64,000 nt of DNA from contig NZ_LT670849.1 of assembly GCF_900142985.1 (NCBI RefSeq), positions 3,853,501-3,917,500 on the forward strand. Direction: 5' to 3'. Within the stretch, counting starts at the first letter, position 1, and each line of letters begins with the position of its first letter. Both the position numbers and the translations under genes were made by a program. The DNA comes from Bradyrhizobium erythrophlei (lineage in GTDB: Bacteria; Pseudomonadota; Alphaproteobacteria; Rhizobiales; Xanthobacteraceae). Under the pieces are notes generated by a model, which was given only the letters and a program-made list of their open reading frames with translations, did no database searches and had not been told where the DNA came from. Positions 23,555 through 33,324 of the stretch are shown here, in pieces.

Positions 23555-24404
23555 TGATTGCGGCATTCAATTCGCCGCCATAGACGAAGATCGCGGCGAG
23601 AAAATAAAGAAACACCAGCGCGATCACGACCGAGGCGAGGCCGGCATACATCGTGACATAGTTGTTGGCGAACCGCGCCAGATATTGTCCGAACACCGTG
23701 CCCGATATGATCGAGGCGGCGATGGTGAAGACGATGCCCGGCAGGATCTGCAAAAAGCCGCGCCGTCCGGCAGGCAGCCATGCGTGCAGGACAATCAGCG
23801 CCACGACCAGCGCCAGGACCGTGATGCCGTAGCGCGCGATATTGAGCAGGTTCTCGTTGCTTTCGACGATCAGCGGGATGTGCCGCCGCGCCGCTTCCAG
23901 CATCAGCGGTCCGAGCACGATCAGGAAGGCCATCGCCAGCGAGGTAACGGCGGCGACCAGCGTATAGCCGATCGATTCCAGCCGCAGCCAATACCATCGC
24001 CGCGGCTCGAGCACGGCATAGGCGCGATTGAGCGCGACGCGAAGCGCCTCGACGCCGTTGGACGCGAAGTAGACCGCCAGCACGGCGCCGATCGTCAGGA
24101 TGTCTCCGCGCGTCGTGGTCAGGACATCGTGGATTTCGCCCGACAGCGAATCGGCAACCTGTTTCGGCCAGACCTGAAGCAGCAGTCCCGCGGCCTGGTC
24201 GGCTAGTTCCTTGGAGCCGAAGAAGCCGGCGAGCGAGGTCAGTACGATCAGAAACGGAAACAGCGCCATCAGGGTCGACAGCGCGATATGGCTTGCGATC
24301 GCCCAGCCATCGTCGGCCAGAAACGTATAGAACGCGTCGATGCAGACATGAAAGATGTAGCGAATCTGCCGCACGGCTGCCCTCGGCACCAGGAATCGAG
24401 CCAC
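23481..24404 (-). CDS. YihY/BrkB-family inner membrane protein
   Basis: A 307-residue protein with six hydrophobic segments. Family landmarks are DDGWAIASHIALSTLMALFPFLIV at the start (in two parts), FASNGVEALRVALNRAY in the middle and GSVYGQYL-like GTVFGQYLARF toward the end. Once mislabelled RNase BN, the family has no confirmed biochemical role. It overlaps the hybrid kinase gene tail-to-tail, which makes antisense interference at the 3' ends possible. Confidence 0.85.
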   Translation of the reverse strand: MARFLVPRAAVRQIRYIFHVCIDAFYTFLADDGWAIASHIALSTLMALFPFLIVLTSLAGFFGSKELADQAAGLLLQVWPKQVADSLSGEIHDVLTTTRGDILTIGAVLAVYFASNGVEALRVALNRAYAVLEPRRWYWLRLESIGYTLVAAVTSLAMAFLIVLGPLMLEAARRHIPLIVESNENLLNIARYGITVLALVVALIVLHAWLPAGRRGFLQILPGIVFTIAASIISGTVFGQYLARFANNYVTMYAGLASVVIALVFLYFLAAIFVYGGELNAAIIKSRLPRGVSLQAAQSLKPSETQA

Positions 24405-24490
24405 CTTCTAATATTATTCCATTAAAAGCCAGATCGTTGGTCCGCTCTCCCGCGATAGCAGATCGACAGGTACAGTGTTATGTAAAGAAA

Positions 24491-24691
24491 ATGGCTTCGT
24501 TCCTTAGTACGTTCATTGTCCCGCTCGCGGTGGGCGCCGTCGCGCTGGTGCTGCTGCTCGGTCTCGTCAATATGATGCGCGGCGGATCGCCGAATCGCTC
24601 GCAACAATTGATGCGCTGGCGCGTCGCGCTTCAGTTCGTTGCGATCGTGATCATCATGGTCACGGTATGGGCGATGGGTAGTCATCGCTAG
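24491..24691 (+). CDS. Twin-transmembrane HIG1-domain small protein
   Basis: A 66-residue protein with two membrane helices (FIVPLAVGAVALVLLLGLVNMM and VALQFVAIVIIMVTVWAM) joined by a basic loop, NRSQQLMRWR. The loop motif is that of the HIG1 (hypoxia-induced) family; in mitochondria its relatives associate with respiratory supercomplexes. The ATG at 24491 is clear. It lies just upstream of the structured leader of the adenosyltransferase. Confidence 0.8.
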   Translation: MASFLSTFIVPLAVGAVALVLLLGLVNMMRGGSPNRSQQLMRWRVALQFVAIVIIMVTVWAMGSHR

Positions 24692-24698
24692 CGTGCAG

Positions 24699-24876
24699 AT
24701 CAAAGGAGACAAGTGCGGCGAATTTGAAGTTCCTATCGGCTTTGCCGCGGGTCCGGTTATAGGAACTTCAAATTCAAAAGCCGCACTTTCAGCTATATTG
24801 TCCTAGAGCTCCTTTGATTCCGAGTTCGCATCAGAGGTGCCGCAATAGCTTGCGAACTTCGGAATCGGAGCTCTAG
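24699..24876 (+). promoter_or_regulatory. Structured leader with two mutually exclusive folds before the cobalamin adenosyltransferase
   Basis: Three pairings are visible. Stem 1: 24711-24736 with 24759-24788 (17 bp plus 9 bp, one 4-nt bulge). Stem 2: CTAGAGCTCC 24803-24812 with GGAGCTCTAG 24867-24876, continued inward by GATTCCGA/TCGGAATC and GTTCGCA/TGCGAAC; it buries GGAG (24867-24870), the SD eight bases before the ATG. Alternative stem: ATCAAAGGAG 24699-24708 exactly complements CTCCTTTGAT 24809-24818, the strand that masks the SD. This is riboswitch-like architecture. No cobalamin-box sequence was recognised. Confidence 0.5.
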
Positions 24877-24878
24877 CC

Positions 24879-25451
24879 ATGGTCGTCCTCAACCGTATCT
24901 ACACGCGTACCGGCGACGACGGCACCACGGCGCTCGGCACCGGCGAGCGGCGTCCGAAATACGACCTGCGGATTGCGGCCTATGGAACCGTGGACGAGAC
25001 CAACGCAGTGATCGGTGTCGTGCGATTGCATCTGGCGGCGATGCCGGAGCTCGATGCAATGCTGGGGCGCGTGCAGAACGATCTGTTCGATCTCGGGGCC
25101 GATCTCGCGGTGCCCCAGCGCGAGGGCAAGGCCGAGCGCTTGCGTGTACTTTCCAGCCAGGTCGCGCGCCTCGAAAGCGACATCGACCGGCTGAACGCGG
25201 ACCTTGAGCCCCTGAACTCTTTTGTGCTGCCGGGCGGCACGCCGGCCGCTGCCTATCTGCATCTGGCACGGACCGTGTGCCGCAGAGCGGAACGGATCAT
25301 GGTGGAACTGGCGGCCCGGCCGGACGAACCCGTCGGTGATGCCGCCATCCAGTACATGAACCGGCTGTCGGATTTCCTGTTTATTGCCAGCCGCACGGCC
25401 AATGGTAACGGCGCCGGCGACGTGTTGTGGGTGCCCGGCCAGAATCGCTGA
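24879..25451 (+). CDS. Cob(I)yrinic acid a,c-diamide adenosyltransferase (PduO type)
   Basis: A 190-residue ATP:corrinoid adenosyltransferase. RTGDDGTTALGTGERRPK at the N-terminus is the ATP-binding signature, GTVDETNAVIG the second motif, and CRRAER...MNRLSDFLF the C-terminal motif. It makes adenosylcobalamin, the cofactor of methylmalonyl-CoA mutase and related enzymes. The SD is embedded in a long hairpin (see the preceding entry), so translation may be controlled. The etfBA-hydroxyacyl-CoA dehydrogenase genes follow after 157 bases. Confidence 0.92.
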   Translation: MVVLNRIYTRTGDDGTTALGTGERRPKYDLRIAAYGTVDETNAVIGVVRLHLAAMPELDAMLGRVQNDLFDLGADLAVPQREGKAERLRVLSSQVARLESDIDRLNADLEPLNSFVLPGGTPAAAYLHLARTVCRRAERIMVELAARPDEPVGDAAIQYMNRLSDFLFIASRTANGNGAGDVLWVPGQNR

Positions 25452-25608
25452 CCGAGAAGGGCAATTTTTGGCCCCTGGTGGTTGATGAACCCGCAGCCAG
25501 GTGGGTGGCGAATGTCAAATCCACTCCACTAGCGTTGACCGGGGTGGGCCGGCGCTTTAGGTTCCGCGGCCTAGCCAATTACTGTCGTGTTCGAGCGAAA
25601 GAGGGTCG

Positions 25609-26358
25609 ATGAAGGTCTTGGTACCGGTCAAGCGGGTGGTCGATTACAACGTCAAAGTCCGCGTCAAAAGCGATGGAACCGGCGTCGAGCTGGCCAACGT
25701 CAAGATGTCGATGAATCCGTTCGACGAAATCGCCGTGGAGGAAGCCCTGCGCCTGAAAGAGGCCGGCAAGGCAACCGAAGTGGTGGTGGTATCGATCGGG
25801 CCGGCGCAGGCGGCGGAAACCATCCGGACCGGTCTGGCCATGGGCGCCGACCGCGGCATCCTGGTCAAGGCCGAGGGCAATGTCGAACCGCTGGCGGTCG
25901 CCAAAATCCTCAAGGCGGTGACCGACGAGGAGAAACCCGGGCTCGTGATCCTCGGCAAGCAGGCGATCGACGACGATTCCAACCAGACCGGTCAGATGCT
26001 GGCAGCCTTGCTGGGATGGTCGCAGGCGACTTTTGCCTCCAAGCTCGAAGTCGATGGCTCCGACTTCAAGGTGACGCGCGAGGTCGATGGCGGGTTGCAG
26101 ACCGTGAAACTCAAGGGCCCGGCGATCGTTACCACCGACCTGCGGTTGAACGAGCCGCGTTATGCGAGCCTGCCAAATATCATGAAGGCGAAGAAGAAGC
26201 CGATCGCTGACAAGGTCGCATCGGATTATGGCGTCGATCTCACGCCGCGCCTGGAGATCGTCAAGACGTCCGAACCGCCGGGCCGCAAGGGCGGCGTCAA
26301 GGTCAAGGACGTCGCCGAACTCGTGTCGAAGCTCAAGACCGAAGCGGGAGTTCTCTAA
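25609..26358 (+). CDS. etfB: Electron transfer flavoprotein, beta subunit
   Basis: A 249-residue protein. The N-terminal [18 protein letters not shown] and the ADP-binding region [21 protein letters not shown] identify the AMP/FAD-binding small ETF subunit. With EtfA it carries electrons from acyl-CoA dehydrogenases to ETF-ubiquinone oxidoreductase. The stop overlaps the etfA ATG by one base (TAATG), so synthesis is coupled. Part of a fatty-acid oxidation operon with etfA and the downstream dehydrogenase. Confidence 0.95.
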   Translation: MKVLVPVKRVVDYNVKVRVKSDGTGVELANVKMSMNPFDEIAVEEALRLKEAGKATEVVVVSIGPAQAAETIRTGLAMGADRGILVKAEGNVEPLAVAKILKAVTDEEKPGLVILGKQAIDDDSNQTGQMLAALLGWSQATFASKLEVDGSDFKVTREVDGGLQTVKLKGPAIVTTDLRLNEPRYASLPNIMKAKKKPIADKVASDYGVDLTPRLEIVKTSEPPGRKGGVKVKDVAELVSKLKTEAGVL

Positions 26359-27293
26359 TGACCACGCTTCTGATCGCCGAACACGACAACGCATCGATCA
26401 AGGACGCCACCAACAAGGCGCTGACCGCGGCAACCGCGCTCGGCGGCGACGTGCATGTGCTGATTGCGGGTGAAAACGCCAAGGCCGCTGCCGAGGCAGC
26501 CGCGAAGCTTTCCGGCGTCAAGAAGGTCCTGCTCGCCGACAATGCGGCCTATGCGCATGATCTGGCCGAGCCGCTGGCGGCGCTGATCGTCTCGCTGGCC
26601 GGCAGCTATGATGCCTTCGTCGCGCCTGCGACCTCGCGCGCCAAGAACGTGATGCCCCGCGTGGCGGCATTGCTCGACGTGATGCAGGTTTCGGAAATCA
26701 CCAAGGTGGTGGCGCCCGACACCTTCGAGCGGCCGATCTATGCCGGCAACGCCATCCAGACCGTGAAATCGAAGGACGCCAAGAAGGTCATTACGGTGCG
26801 GACCTCGACCTTTGCAGCTACCGGCGATGGCGGCGGCGCGGCGGTCGAGAATGCCGCGGCCGCGGCCGACCCCGGCCTTTCCAGCTTTGTCGGCGAGGAA
26901 GTTGCCAAAAGCGATCGTCCCGAACTGACCTCGGCCAGGATCGTCGTTTCCGGCGGCCGCGCGATGCAGAGCCGCGAGAATTTCACGAAATATATAGAAC
27001 CGCTGGCCGATAAACTGGGAGCAGCCGTCGGCGCCTCGCGCGCCGCCGTCGATGCCGGCTACGCGCCGAACGACTGGCAGGTCGGCCAGACCGGCAAGGT
27101 GGTGGCGCCGGAGCTTTACATCGCGATCGGTATTTCCGGTGCGATCCAGCATCTCGCCGGCATGAAGGATTCCAAGGTCATCGTCGCCATCAACAAGGAC
27201 GAAGATGCGCCGATTTTCCAGGTCGCCGATTACGGCCTGGTCGCGGACTTGTATCAGGTGGTTCCGGAATTGACCGAGGCGATCGGCAAGTAG
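26358..27293 (+). CDS. etfA: Electron transfer flavoprotein, alpha subunit
   Basis: A 311-residue FAD-binding ETF subunit. The C-terminal FAD domain shows [34 protein letters not shown] (in sequence) and [16 protein letters not shown], and ends in the DLYQVVPEL motif. It pairs with EtfB and accepts electrons from acyl-CoA dehydrogenases. Coupled to etfB by a one-base overlap; the hydroxyacyl-CoA dehydrogenase follows after 41 bases. Confidence 0.95.
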   Translation: MTTLLIAEHDNASIKDATNKALTAATALGGDVHVLIAGENAKAAAEAAAKLSGVKKVLLADNAAYAHDLAEPLAALIVSLAGSYDAFVAPATSRAKNVMPRVAALLDVMQVSEITKVVAPDTFERPIYAGNAIQTVKSKDAKKVITVRTSTFAATGDGGGAAVENAAAAADPGLSSFVGEEVAKSDRPELTSARIVVSGGRAMQSRENFTKYIEPLADKLGAAVGASRAAVDAGYAPNDWQVGQTGKVVAPELYIAIGISGAIQHLAGMKDSKVIVAINKDEDAPIFQVADYGLVADLYQVVPELTEAIGK

Positions 27294-27334
27294 AGGCGAG
27301 GGCGGCGCGTGCGCCGTTTGGTTGGGATGGCAGG

Positions 27335-28216
27335 ATGGCGGTCATGATAAAGAAAATCGGCGTGATCGGTTCAGGCCAGATGGGCAATGGCATCGCTCAC
27401 GTGGCGGCTTTGGCCGGCTTCGACGTGGTGATGAACGACGTCGCCGCCGACCGCCTGAAGTCGGGCATGGCCACCATCAACGGCAACCTGTCGCGACAGG
27501 TCGTCAAGAAGGCCATCACCGAGGATGCCCGCAAGCAGGCGCTGGCCCGGATTGCACTCGCCGAGTCCATGGAGGGTCTTGCCGACTGCGATCTGGTGAT
27601 CGAGAGCGCGGTCGAAAAGGAAGACGTCAAGCGCAAGATCTTTCAGGAGGTCTGCGCGCTGTTGAAGCCGGACGCCATCGTCGCGTCCAACACTTCATCG
27701 ATTTCGATTACGCGGCTGGCGGCCTCGACGGACCGGCCCGAGCGTTTCATCGGCATTCACTTCATGAATCCGGTGCCGCTGATGGAGCTGGTCGAGCTGA
27801 TCCGCGGCATCGCCACCGATGATACGACCTTCGACGCGGCCAAGGAATTCGTCACCAAGCTTGGCAAGCAGGTCGCGGTCTCGGAAGATTTCCCCGCCTT
27901 CATCGTCAATCGTATCTTGCTGCCGATGATCAATGAGGCGATCTACACGCTTTATGAAGGCGTCGGAAATGTCGAGGCGATCGACGCGGCGATGAAGCTC
28001 GGCGCCCATCATCCGATGGGCCCGCTCGAACTCGCCGACTTCATCGGCCTCGATACCTGCCTGTCGATCATGCAGGTGCTGCACGAGGGGCTCGCCGACT
28101 CCAAGTACCGTCCGTGCCCGCTGCTCGTGAAATATGTCGAAGCAGGCTGGCTCGGCCGCAAAACCCAGCGCGGCTTCTACGATTATCGCGGCGACAAGCC
28201 GGTTCCGACCCGGTAA
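27335..28216 (+). CDS. 3-hydroxybutyryl-CoA dehydrogenase
   Basis: A 293-residue NAD-dependent 3-hydroxyacyl-CoA dehydrogenase. The Rossmann motif is GSGQMGNGIA (residues 9-18), the catalytic His lies in IGIHFMNPVPLMELVE, and the C-terminal domain has GAHHPMGPLELADFIGLD. It oxidises short-chain hydroxyacyl-CoA or works in the reverse direction toward polyhydroxybutyrate metabolism. Co-transcribed with etfBA, it places the operon in short-chain acyl-CoA oxidation. Confidence 0.93.
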   Translation: MAVMIKKIGVIGSGQMGNGIAHVAALAGFDVVMNDVAADRLKSGMATINGNLSRQVVKKAITEDARKQALARIALAESMEGLADCDLVIESAVEKEDVKRKIFQEVCALLKPDAIVASNTSSISITRLAASTDRPERFIGIHFMNPVPLMELVELIRGIATDDTTFDAAKEFVTKLGKQVAVSEDFPAFIVNRILLPMINEAIYTLYEGVGNVEAIDAAMKLGAHHPMGPLELADFIGLDTCLSIMQVLHEGLADSKYRPCPLLVKYVEAGWLGRKTQRGFYDYRGDKPVPTR

Positions 28217-28283
28217 ATCCCTACGATCGCCAGTTTTTGTTAACCCTTGCCGGATAGCTTCGCCGCCGGCAGGAGTGACGCGT

Positions 28284-28478
28284 ATGGACGTTGCAAGTTT
28301 GGCCCTGAGTTTGATTTCGCTGCAGGCGGGCAATGCCCAGCAGCAGGTCGCAACCTCCGTCCTGAAATCGAACCTCGACTCCGAAAAGTCCTCCGTGCTG
28401 ACCCTGCTCGGCGCCGGAACGCCCTCGCTCGCCAATGTCGGCGCCGGCATCGGCGGCAATCTCAACATCTCTGCCTGA
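28284..28478 (+). CDS. YjfB-like putative motility protein
   Basis: A 64-residue protein. MDVASLALSLISLQAGNAQQ and the following VATSVLKSNLDSEKSS match the layout of the small YjfB family (predicted amphipathic helices with alternating Gln), annotated as putative motility protein. Function is unproven. A long upstream frame reaches back into the dehydrogenase gene; ATG at 28284 has AGGAGTGACG ahead of it. A short Gly/Leu-rich tail follows. Confidence 0.65.
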   Translation: MDVASLALSLISLQAGNAQQQVATSVLKSNLDSEKSSVLTLLGAGTPSLANVGAGIGGNLNISA

Positions 28479-28598
28479 CCTGCCTGTCCCGGCGGACCTG
28501 ATCCGCTGATTTCTGGGGCCTTCTCGGGCCTTGTGGCATTGCCCGCTGTCGCCGCATGCGATAGCGAGATGCCGGCCTCATATTCCCAGGGACATTCC

Positions 28599-29447
28599 AT
28601 GAAGTTCGCAAGTTTCAAGATCAACGGCGCCACCAGCTGGGGCCTCATCGACGGCAACGACGTGGCCGATCTCGGCGCGGTCCTGCGCGACAAGTTTCCC
28701 GATCTGAAGTCGGCGATTGCCGCGGACGCGCTGGCCGAGGCTGCAAAGGCCGCCGGCAAGGCCGCGCGGCATCCGCTCACCGCCATCACCTGGCTGCCGG
28801 TGATTCCGAACCCCGACAAGATCCTCTGCATCGGCCTCAATTACGAGAACCACCGCAAGGAGACAGGCCGCACCGAGGTCGAACATCCGACCGTGTTCGG
28901 CCGTTTCGCCAACAGCCAGACCGGGCACCTCACCGACATCATCCGGCCGAAGGTCTCGACCGACCTGGACTACGAAGGCGAACTGGCGCTCGTCATCGGC
29001 AAGCCCGGCCGTTACATCTCCAAGAAAGATAGCTGGAGCCATATCGCGGGCTACGCCTGCTACAACGAGGGCAGCGTCCGCAACTACCAGCGCCACACGC
29101 ATCAGTTCACGCCGGGCAAGAATTTTCCGAATACCGGCGCGTTCGGTCCGTGGCTGGTCACGCCGGACGAGGCCGGCGATCTCGGCCCGCTGCGGCTGCA
29201 GACCCGTCTCAACGGCGAGGTCGTGCAAGACACGACCATCCGCGAGATGATCTTCGATATCCCGCGCCAGATCGAATACTGCTCGGAATTCACGCGGCTC
29301 GAGCCGGGCGACGTCATCGTGACGGGCACGCCGGGCGGCGTCGGCTCCCGCCGCACCCCGCCGTTGTGGATGAAACCGGGCGACATCGTCGAGGTCGAGA
29401 TCGACCGCATCGGGCTGTTGCGCAACACCATCGCAGACGAAAAGTAA
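28599..29447 (+). CDS. Fumarylacetoacetate hydrolase family protein
   Basis: A 282-residue enzyme. A short N-terminal domain is followed by the FAH fold: ILCIGLNYENHRKETG, the metal-binding acidic run DLDYEGELALVIGK, and the C-terminal PGDVIVTGTPGGVG. Family members hydrolyse or decarboxylate beta-diketo acids such as fumarylpyruvate, acylpyruvates or oxaloacetate; the substrate here is undetermined. ATG at 28599 follows AGGGA. The gene converges on tlpA. Confidence 0.9.
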   Translation: MKFASFKINGATSWGLIDGNDVADLGAVLRDKFPDLKSAIAADALAEAAKAAGKAARHPLTAITWLPVIPNPDKILCIGLNYENHRKETGRTEVEHPTVFGRFANSQTGHLTDIIRPKVSTDLDYEGELALVIGKPGRYISKKDSWSHIAGYACYNEGSVRNYQRHTHQFTPGKNFPNTGAFGPWLVTPDEAGDLGPLRLQTRLNGEVVQDTTIREMIFDIPRQIEYCSEFTRLEPGDVIVTGTPGGVGSRRTPPLWMKPGDIVEVEIDRIGLLRNTIADEK

Positions 29448-29492
29448 GCGCCTTCGCGCTGCGCGGCTTCGAGTTACCTGCCGCGGGCGCCG

Positions 29493-30173
29493 TCAGGAGC
29501 CCGTGGCGGTGGCCGCATTGATCAGCTTGATCGCGTCTTCGCTGTCCCATTCGGCGGGTCCGGCGATGGTCGCGATCTCGCAGCCCTGGCCATCGATCAG
29601 CACCGAAGTCGGCATGCCCAGTGCCCGGTCTATGGCCTTAAGATCCTGAAAAACCTTGGCTTTCTCGTCGTTAAAATAGCCGAGCCGGGTCAGCTTGGCG
29701 TCTTTCAGGAAATTCTTCGGCTTTTCGGGGTCGCGGGTGTCGATATTGATCGCCACCACCTCGAAATCCTTGCCGCCGAGCCTGGTTTGCAGCCGGTCCA
29801 GTGCTGGCATCTCCTTGCGGCAGGGCACACACCAGGTCGCCCACAGGTTCACCAGCACGGTCTTGCCACGCCAGTCGGACAGCTTTTTCGGCTTGCCGTC
29901 GGCATCGTCGAAGGTGAGGTCGGGCAACCTCAAGGGCGCGGTCGCCATGGTCAGCGCGGCCACCTCGCCATGGGCGAGCGGAGAGATCTTGCTTGCAAGG
30001 TTAACCGCGCCGGCGCAGGCCGAATCGCCGGATGTGTTGCGCTTCAGGCTGCCGAACCCGTATACCCCGGCAAATCCGATCACGGCGCCAATGACCACTG
30101 CCCCGATCACGTAGGGGATGCGGCGCGTGGGCGCCGTGGCGGGCGAGGGGCTTTCGGGCATATCGTTTGTCAT
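29493..30173 (-). CDS. tlpA: Membrane-anchored thioredoxin-like protein TlpA
   Basis: A 226-residue protein. One membrane segment (about residues 19-42) anchors a periplasmic thioredoxin domain with the active site WCVPC (C115, C118). Two further Cys (CAGAV near 53 and GQGCEIA near 200) fit the structural disulfide described for Bradyrhizobium TlpA. That protein is a reductant for cytochrome oxidase copper-centre assembly (ScoI, CoxB). It is divergent from argH, with about 75 bases between the two starts. Confidence 0.92.
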   Translation of the reverse strand: MTNDMPESPSPATAPTRRIPYVIGAVVIGAVIGFAGVYGFGSLKRNTSGDSACAGAVNLASKISPLAHGEVAALTMATAPLRLPDLTFDDADGKPKKLSDWRGKTVLVNLWATWCVPCRKEMPALDRLQTRLGGKDFEVVAINIDTRDPEKPKNFLKDAKLTRLGYFNDEKAKVFQDLKAIDRALGMPTSVLIDGQGCEIATIAGPAEWDSEDAIKLINAATATGS

Positions 30174-30247
30174 TCGGGTTCAGTTACGGCTATTTGGAGC
30201 ATTCGTTACGTTGGTTACGAACGCAGCGGCAAAATGAGCAGAGGGTC

Positions 30248-31639
30248 ATGAGCAACAAGATGTGGGGCGGCCGGTTTACCGAGCGTCCCGACGCGATCAT
30301 GGAGGAAATCAACGTCTCCATCGACGTCGACCGTCACCTTTATGCCCAGGACATCGCCGCGTCCAAGGCCCATGCCGCCATGCTGTCGGCGCAAGGCATT
30401 ATCACGGCAAACGATGCAAAAAACATCGCGAAGGGTCTAGACACGATTTTGTCAGAAATCGGCAAGGGAACGTTCGATTTCAAGCGTGCGCTCGAAGACA
30501 TCCATATGAACGTCGAGAGCAGGCTTGGCGAACTGATCGGACCCGCCGCCGGGCGGCTGCACACCGCGCGTTCGCGCAACGACCAGGTGGCAACCGATTT
30601 TCGTCTGTTCGTCCGCGACACCATCGACGACACCGACCGGGCGCTCGCATTGTTTCAGCAGGCGCTGGCAAGCCGCGCGCTCGAACATGCCGCAACGGTG
30701 ATGCCGGGCTTTACCCATCTGCAAACCGCCCAGCCGGTCACCTTCGGGCATCATCTGCTCGCCTATGTCGAGATGGCATCGCGCGATCGCGGCCGGTTTG
30801 CCGATGCGCGCCAGCGCCTCAACGAATCGCCGCTCGGTGCGGCCGCGCTTGCCGGCACTTCGTTTCCGATCGACCGCGCGGCCACCGCGAAGGCGCTCGG
30901 CTTCGACCGGCCGATGGCCAATTCGCTCGATGCGGTATCCGACCGCGATTTCGTCATCGAGACGCTGTCGGCAGCCGCAATCTGCGCGGTTCATCTGTCG
31001 CGCTTCGCCGAGGAGATCGTGATCTGGACCTCGCCGCTGGTGGGGCTGGTGCGGCTCTCCGACAAGTTCACCACCGGCTCCTCGATCATGCCGCAGAAAC
31101 GCAATCCGGACGCGGCCGAACTCGTGCGCGCCAAGACCGGACGGGTGATCGGCGCGCTCAATGCGCTTCTGATCGTGATGAAGGGGCTGCCGCTCGCCTA
31201 TCAAAAGGACATGCAGGAAGACAAGCAGGGCGCGATGGAGGCGTTCGGTGCGCTGTCGCTTGCCGTCCGCGCGATGACCGGCATGGTGCTCGACATGGCG
31301 CCCGACGAGGCGCGCATGAAGCTTGCTGCCGGTGACGGTTACGCCACCGCGACCGATTTGGCCGACTGGCTGGTGCGGACGCTGAAAATGCCGTTCCGCG
31401 ACGCCCACCATGTCACCGGGCGGATCGTGGCGAAGGCGGCAGGCGACGGCGTCGCCCTGCATGAACTGCCGTTGAAGGCGATGCAGGCGATCGAGCCGAA
31501 GATCACCAAAGACGCGCTTGCGGCGCTGTCGGTCGAGGCGTCGGTCAAGAGCCGGACGAGTTTCGGTGGAACTGCGCCCAAGAATGTGGCGGCGCAGGCC
31601 AAAGCCTGGCTCAAGCGGCTGGAAAAAGAGCGAAAATAG
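30248..31639 (+). CDS. argH: Argininosuccinate lyase
   Basis: A 463-residue enzyme of the fumarase/aspartase superfamily; it cleaves argininosuccinate to arginine and fumarate, the last step of arginine synthesis. Signatures: [40 protein letters not shown] and the superfamily loop [12 protein letters not shown]. The start is ATG 30248 after GAGGGTC; the frame is open further upstream into tlpA's promoter region. The lptM-lysA pair follows after 97 bases. Confidence 0.95.
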   Translation: MSNKMWGGRFTERPDAIMEEINVSIDVDRHLYAQDIAASKAHAAMLSAQGIITANDAKNIAKGLDTILSEIGKGTFDFKRALEDIHMNVESRLGELIGPAAGRLHTARSRNDQVATDFRLFVRDTIDDTDRALALFQQALASRALEHAATVMPGFTHLQTAQPVTFGHHLLAYVEMASRDRGRFADARQRLNESPLGAAALAGTSFPIDRAATAKALGFDRPMANSLDAVSDRDFVIETLSAAAICAVHLSRFAEEIVIWTSPLVGLVRLSDKFTTGSSIMPQKRNPDAAELVRAKTGRVIGALNALLIVMKGLPLAYQKDMQEDKQGAMEAFGALSLAVRAMTGMVLDMAPDEARMKLAAGDGYATATDLADWLVRTLKMPFRDAHHVTGRIVAKAAGDGVALHELPLKAMQAIEPKITKDALAALSVEASVKSRTSFGGTAPKNVAAQAKAWLKRLEKERK

Positions 31640-31736
31640 GGCTGAGCGGCGTTCCCCTTGCCGAAAATTGAACGGCGCCCGGTGTGGTCAGAACGGATCA
31701 ATCTTTGTATGGTGCGCCCGCATTGGGGACTTTGAC

Positions 31737-32024
31737 GTGAATCGCGACGACCGCCGAACCTATCGACGATGGGCCCTCGTTTTGTTGGGGGTCAGTGCGC
31801 TGGCGCTTTCCGGTTGCGGCCGCAAGGGCCCGCTCGATCTGCCGCCGACCGCCTCGTCGCAGCCGGGTAATACCGCCAATTCCGTGCAGCCGGACCCCAC
31901 AGCGACCGCCGAGGCGAGCAAGCCGAACCTGTTCAATCCGAGCTATGGCAGCGACCAGTTGCCGGTCCAGGGCAAGGGTCCGAAACGGCCGTTCGCCCTC
32001 GACCCGCTTCTCAACAGTAATTAG
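31737..32024 (+). CDS. lptM: LptM-like small lipoprotein (YifL family)
   Basis: A 95-residue lipoprotein beginning at GTG 31737. After a basic start and a hydrophobic segment, the lipobox LSGC precedes the family motif GCGRKGPLDLPP; a Pro/Gln-rich tail follows. In E. coli, LptM stabilises the LPS translocon LptDE. It lies 18 bases before lysA, the usual gene order in proteobacteria. Outer-membrane location is inferred from the lipobox. Confidence 0.85.
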   Translation: MNRDDRRTYRRWALVLLGVSALALSGCGRKGPLDLPPTASSQPGNTANSVQPDPTATAEASKPNLFNPSYGSDQLPVQGKGPKRPFALDPLLNSN

Positions 32025-32042
32025 CGTTCCCGGTTCCGACCC

Positions 32043-33308
32043 ATGAATCACTTCGATTATCGCAACGGCGTCCTTCACGCCGAGGCGGTTAGTCTGGTTG
32101 AACTCGCCGAAGCGGTGGGCACGCCGTTCTATTGCTACTCGACCGCGACACTGGAGCGTCACTATCGCGTGTTCAGCGAGGCCTTCGCCGGCGAGAAGGC
32201 GCTGATCTGTTACGCCATGAAGGCGAACTCCAACCAGTCGGTGCTGCGCACGCTGGCGAAGCTCGGCGCCGGCGCCGACGTGGTCTCCGGCGGCGAACTC
32301 AAGCGCGCGCTGGCCGCTTCGATTCCACCCGAACGGATCGTGTTTTCCGGCGTCGGCAAGACCGAGGCCGAGCTGCGCGCCGCGCTCGCCGCCGACATCC
32401 TCTGCATCAATGTCGAGTCCGAACCCGAGCTGGAATTGCTGTCGCGGCTGGCGAGCGAACAGGGCAAGACCGCGCGGATTTCGGTTCGCGTCAATCCGGA
32501 TGTCGATTCCGGCTCGCATGCGAAAATCTCGACCGGCAAGTCCGAGAACAAGTTCGGCATCCCGTTGACGCAGGCGCGCACGGTCTATGCGCGCGCGGCG
32601 AAGTTGCCCGGCATTCGCGTGACCGGCGTCGACATGCATATCGGCAGCCAGATCACCGATCTCGAACCGCTCGAGGCGGCCTTCCGCCTGCTCGCAGACT
32701 TCGTGCAGACGCTGCGCGCCGACGGTCACACGATCTCGCATGTCGATTTCGGCGGCGGCCTAGGCATTCCCTATCACATGGACCGCGCCGCGCCGCCGTT
32801 GCCGTCCGCCTATGCCGCCATGGTCAAGCGGGTGACGCACAATCTCGGCTGCACGCTGCTGTTCGAACCCGGCCGTATGATCGTCGGCAATGCGGGAATT
32901 CTGGTCGCGCGCGTGATCTATGTGAAGCAGGGCGAGGCCAAGAGATTCGTCATCATCGATGCGGCGATGAACGATCTGATCCGCCCGACCCTGTACGAGG
33001 CGCATCACGACATTCTGCCGGTGCGCGCGGCGTCTCAGGGCGCGCCTGACATCACCGTCGATGTGGTCGGGCCGGTCTGCGAAAGCGGCGACTATCTCGC
33101 GCTCGGCCGCAACATGCCCGAGGTGAAGGCGGGAGACCTCGTGGCCATCATGACCGCCGGCGCCTACGGTGCGGTGCAGTCCGGCACCTACAACACGCGC
33201 GCATTGGTGCCCGAAGTGCTGGTCAAGGACGATCAGTACGCGGTGGTGCGCCCGCGCGTCGATGTCGATGCGCTGATTGCGATGGATCGATCGGCGCCCT
33301 GGTTGTGA
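32043..33308 (+). CDS. lysA: Diaminopimelate decarboxylase
   Basis: A 421-residue PLP enzyme of fold type III that makes L-lysine from meso-diaminopimelate. The PLP lysine is in YAMKANSNQSVL, the Gly-rich phosphate loop is DFGGGLGIPY, and VGPVCESGDYLA carries the active-site Cys. It follows lptM directly and ends before a convergent dehydrogenase, with a hairpin between. Confidence 0.96.
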   Translation: MNHFDYRNGVLHAEAVSLVELAEAVGTPFYCYSTATLERHYRVFSEAFAGEKALICYAMKANSNQSVLRTLAKLGAGADVVSGGELKRALAASIPPERIVFSGVGKTEAELRAALAADILCINVESEPELELLSRLASEQGKTARISVRVNPDVDSGSHAKISTGKSENKFGIPLTQARTVYARAAKLPGIRVTGVDMHIGSQITDLEPLEAAFRLLADFVQTLRADGHTISHVDFGGGLGIPYHMDRAAPPLPSAYAAMVKRVTHNLGCTLLFEPGRMIVGNAGILVARVIYVKQGEAKRFVIIDAAMNDLIRPTLYEAHHDILPVRAASQGAPDITVDVVGPVCESGDYLALGRNMPEVKAGDLVAIMTAGAYGAVQSGTYNTRALVPEVLVKDDQYAVVRPRVDVDALIAMDRSAPWL

Positions 33309-33324
33309 TGTCTCAACTTTAGCT

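Noticed and set aside
24692..24878. Cobalamin riboswitch before the adenosyltransferase
   Set aside because: No B12-box-like GCCACTG or the usual multi-stem core; the structure differs, so it is reported as a separate candidate.
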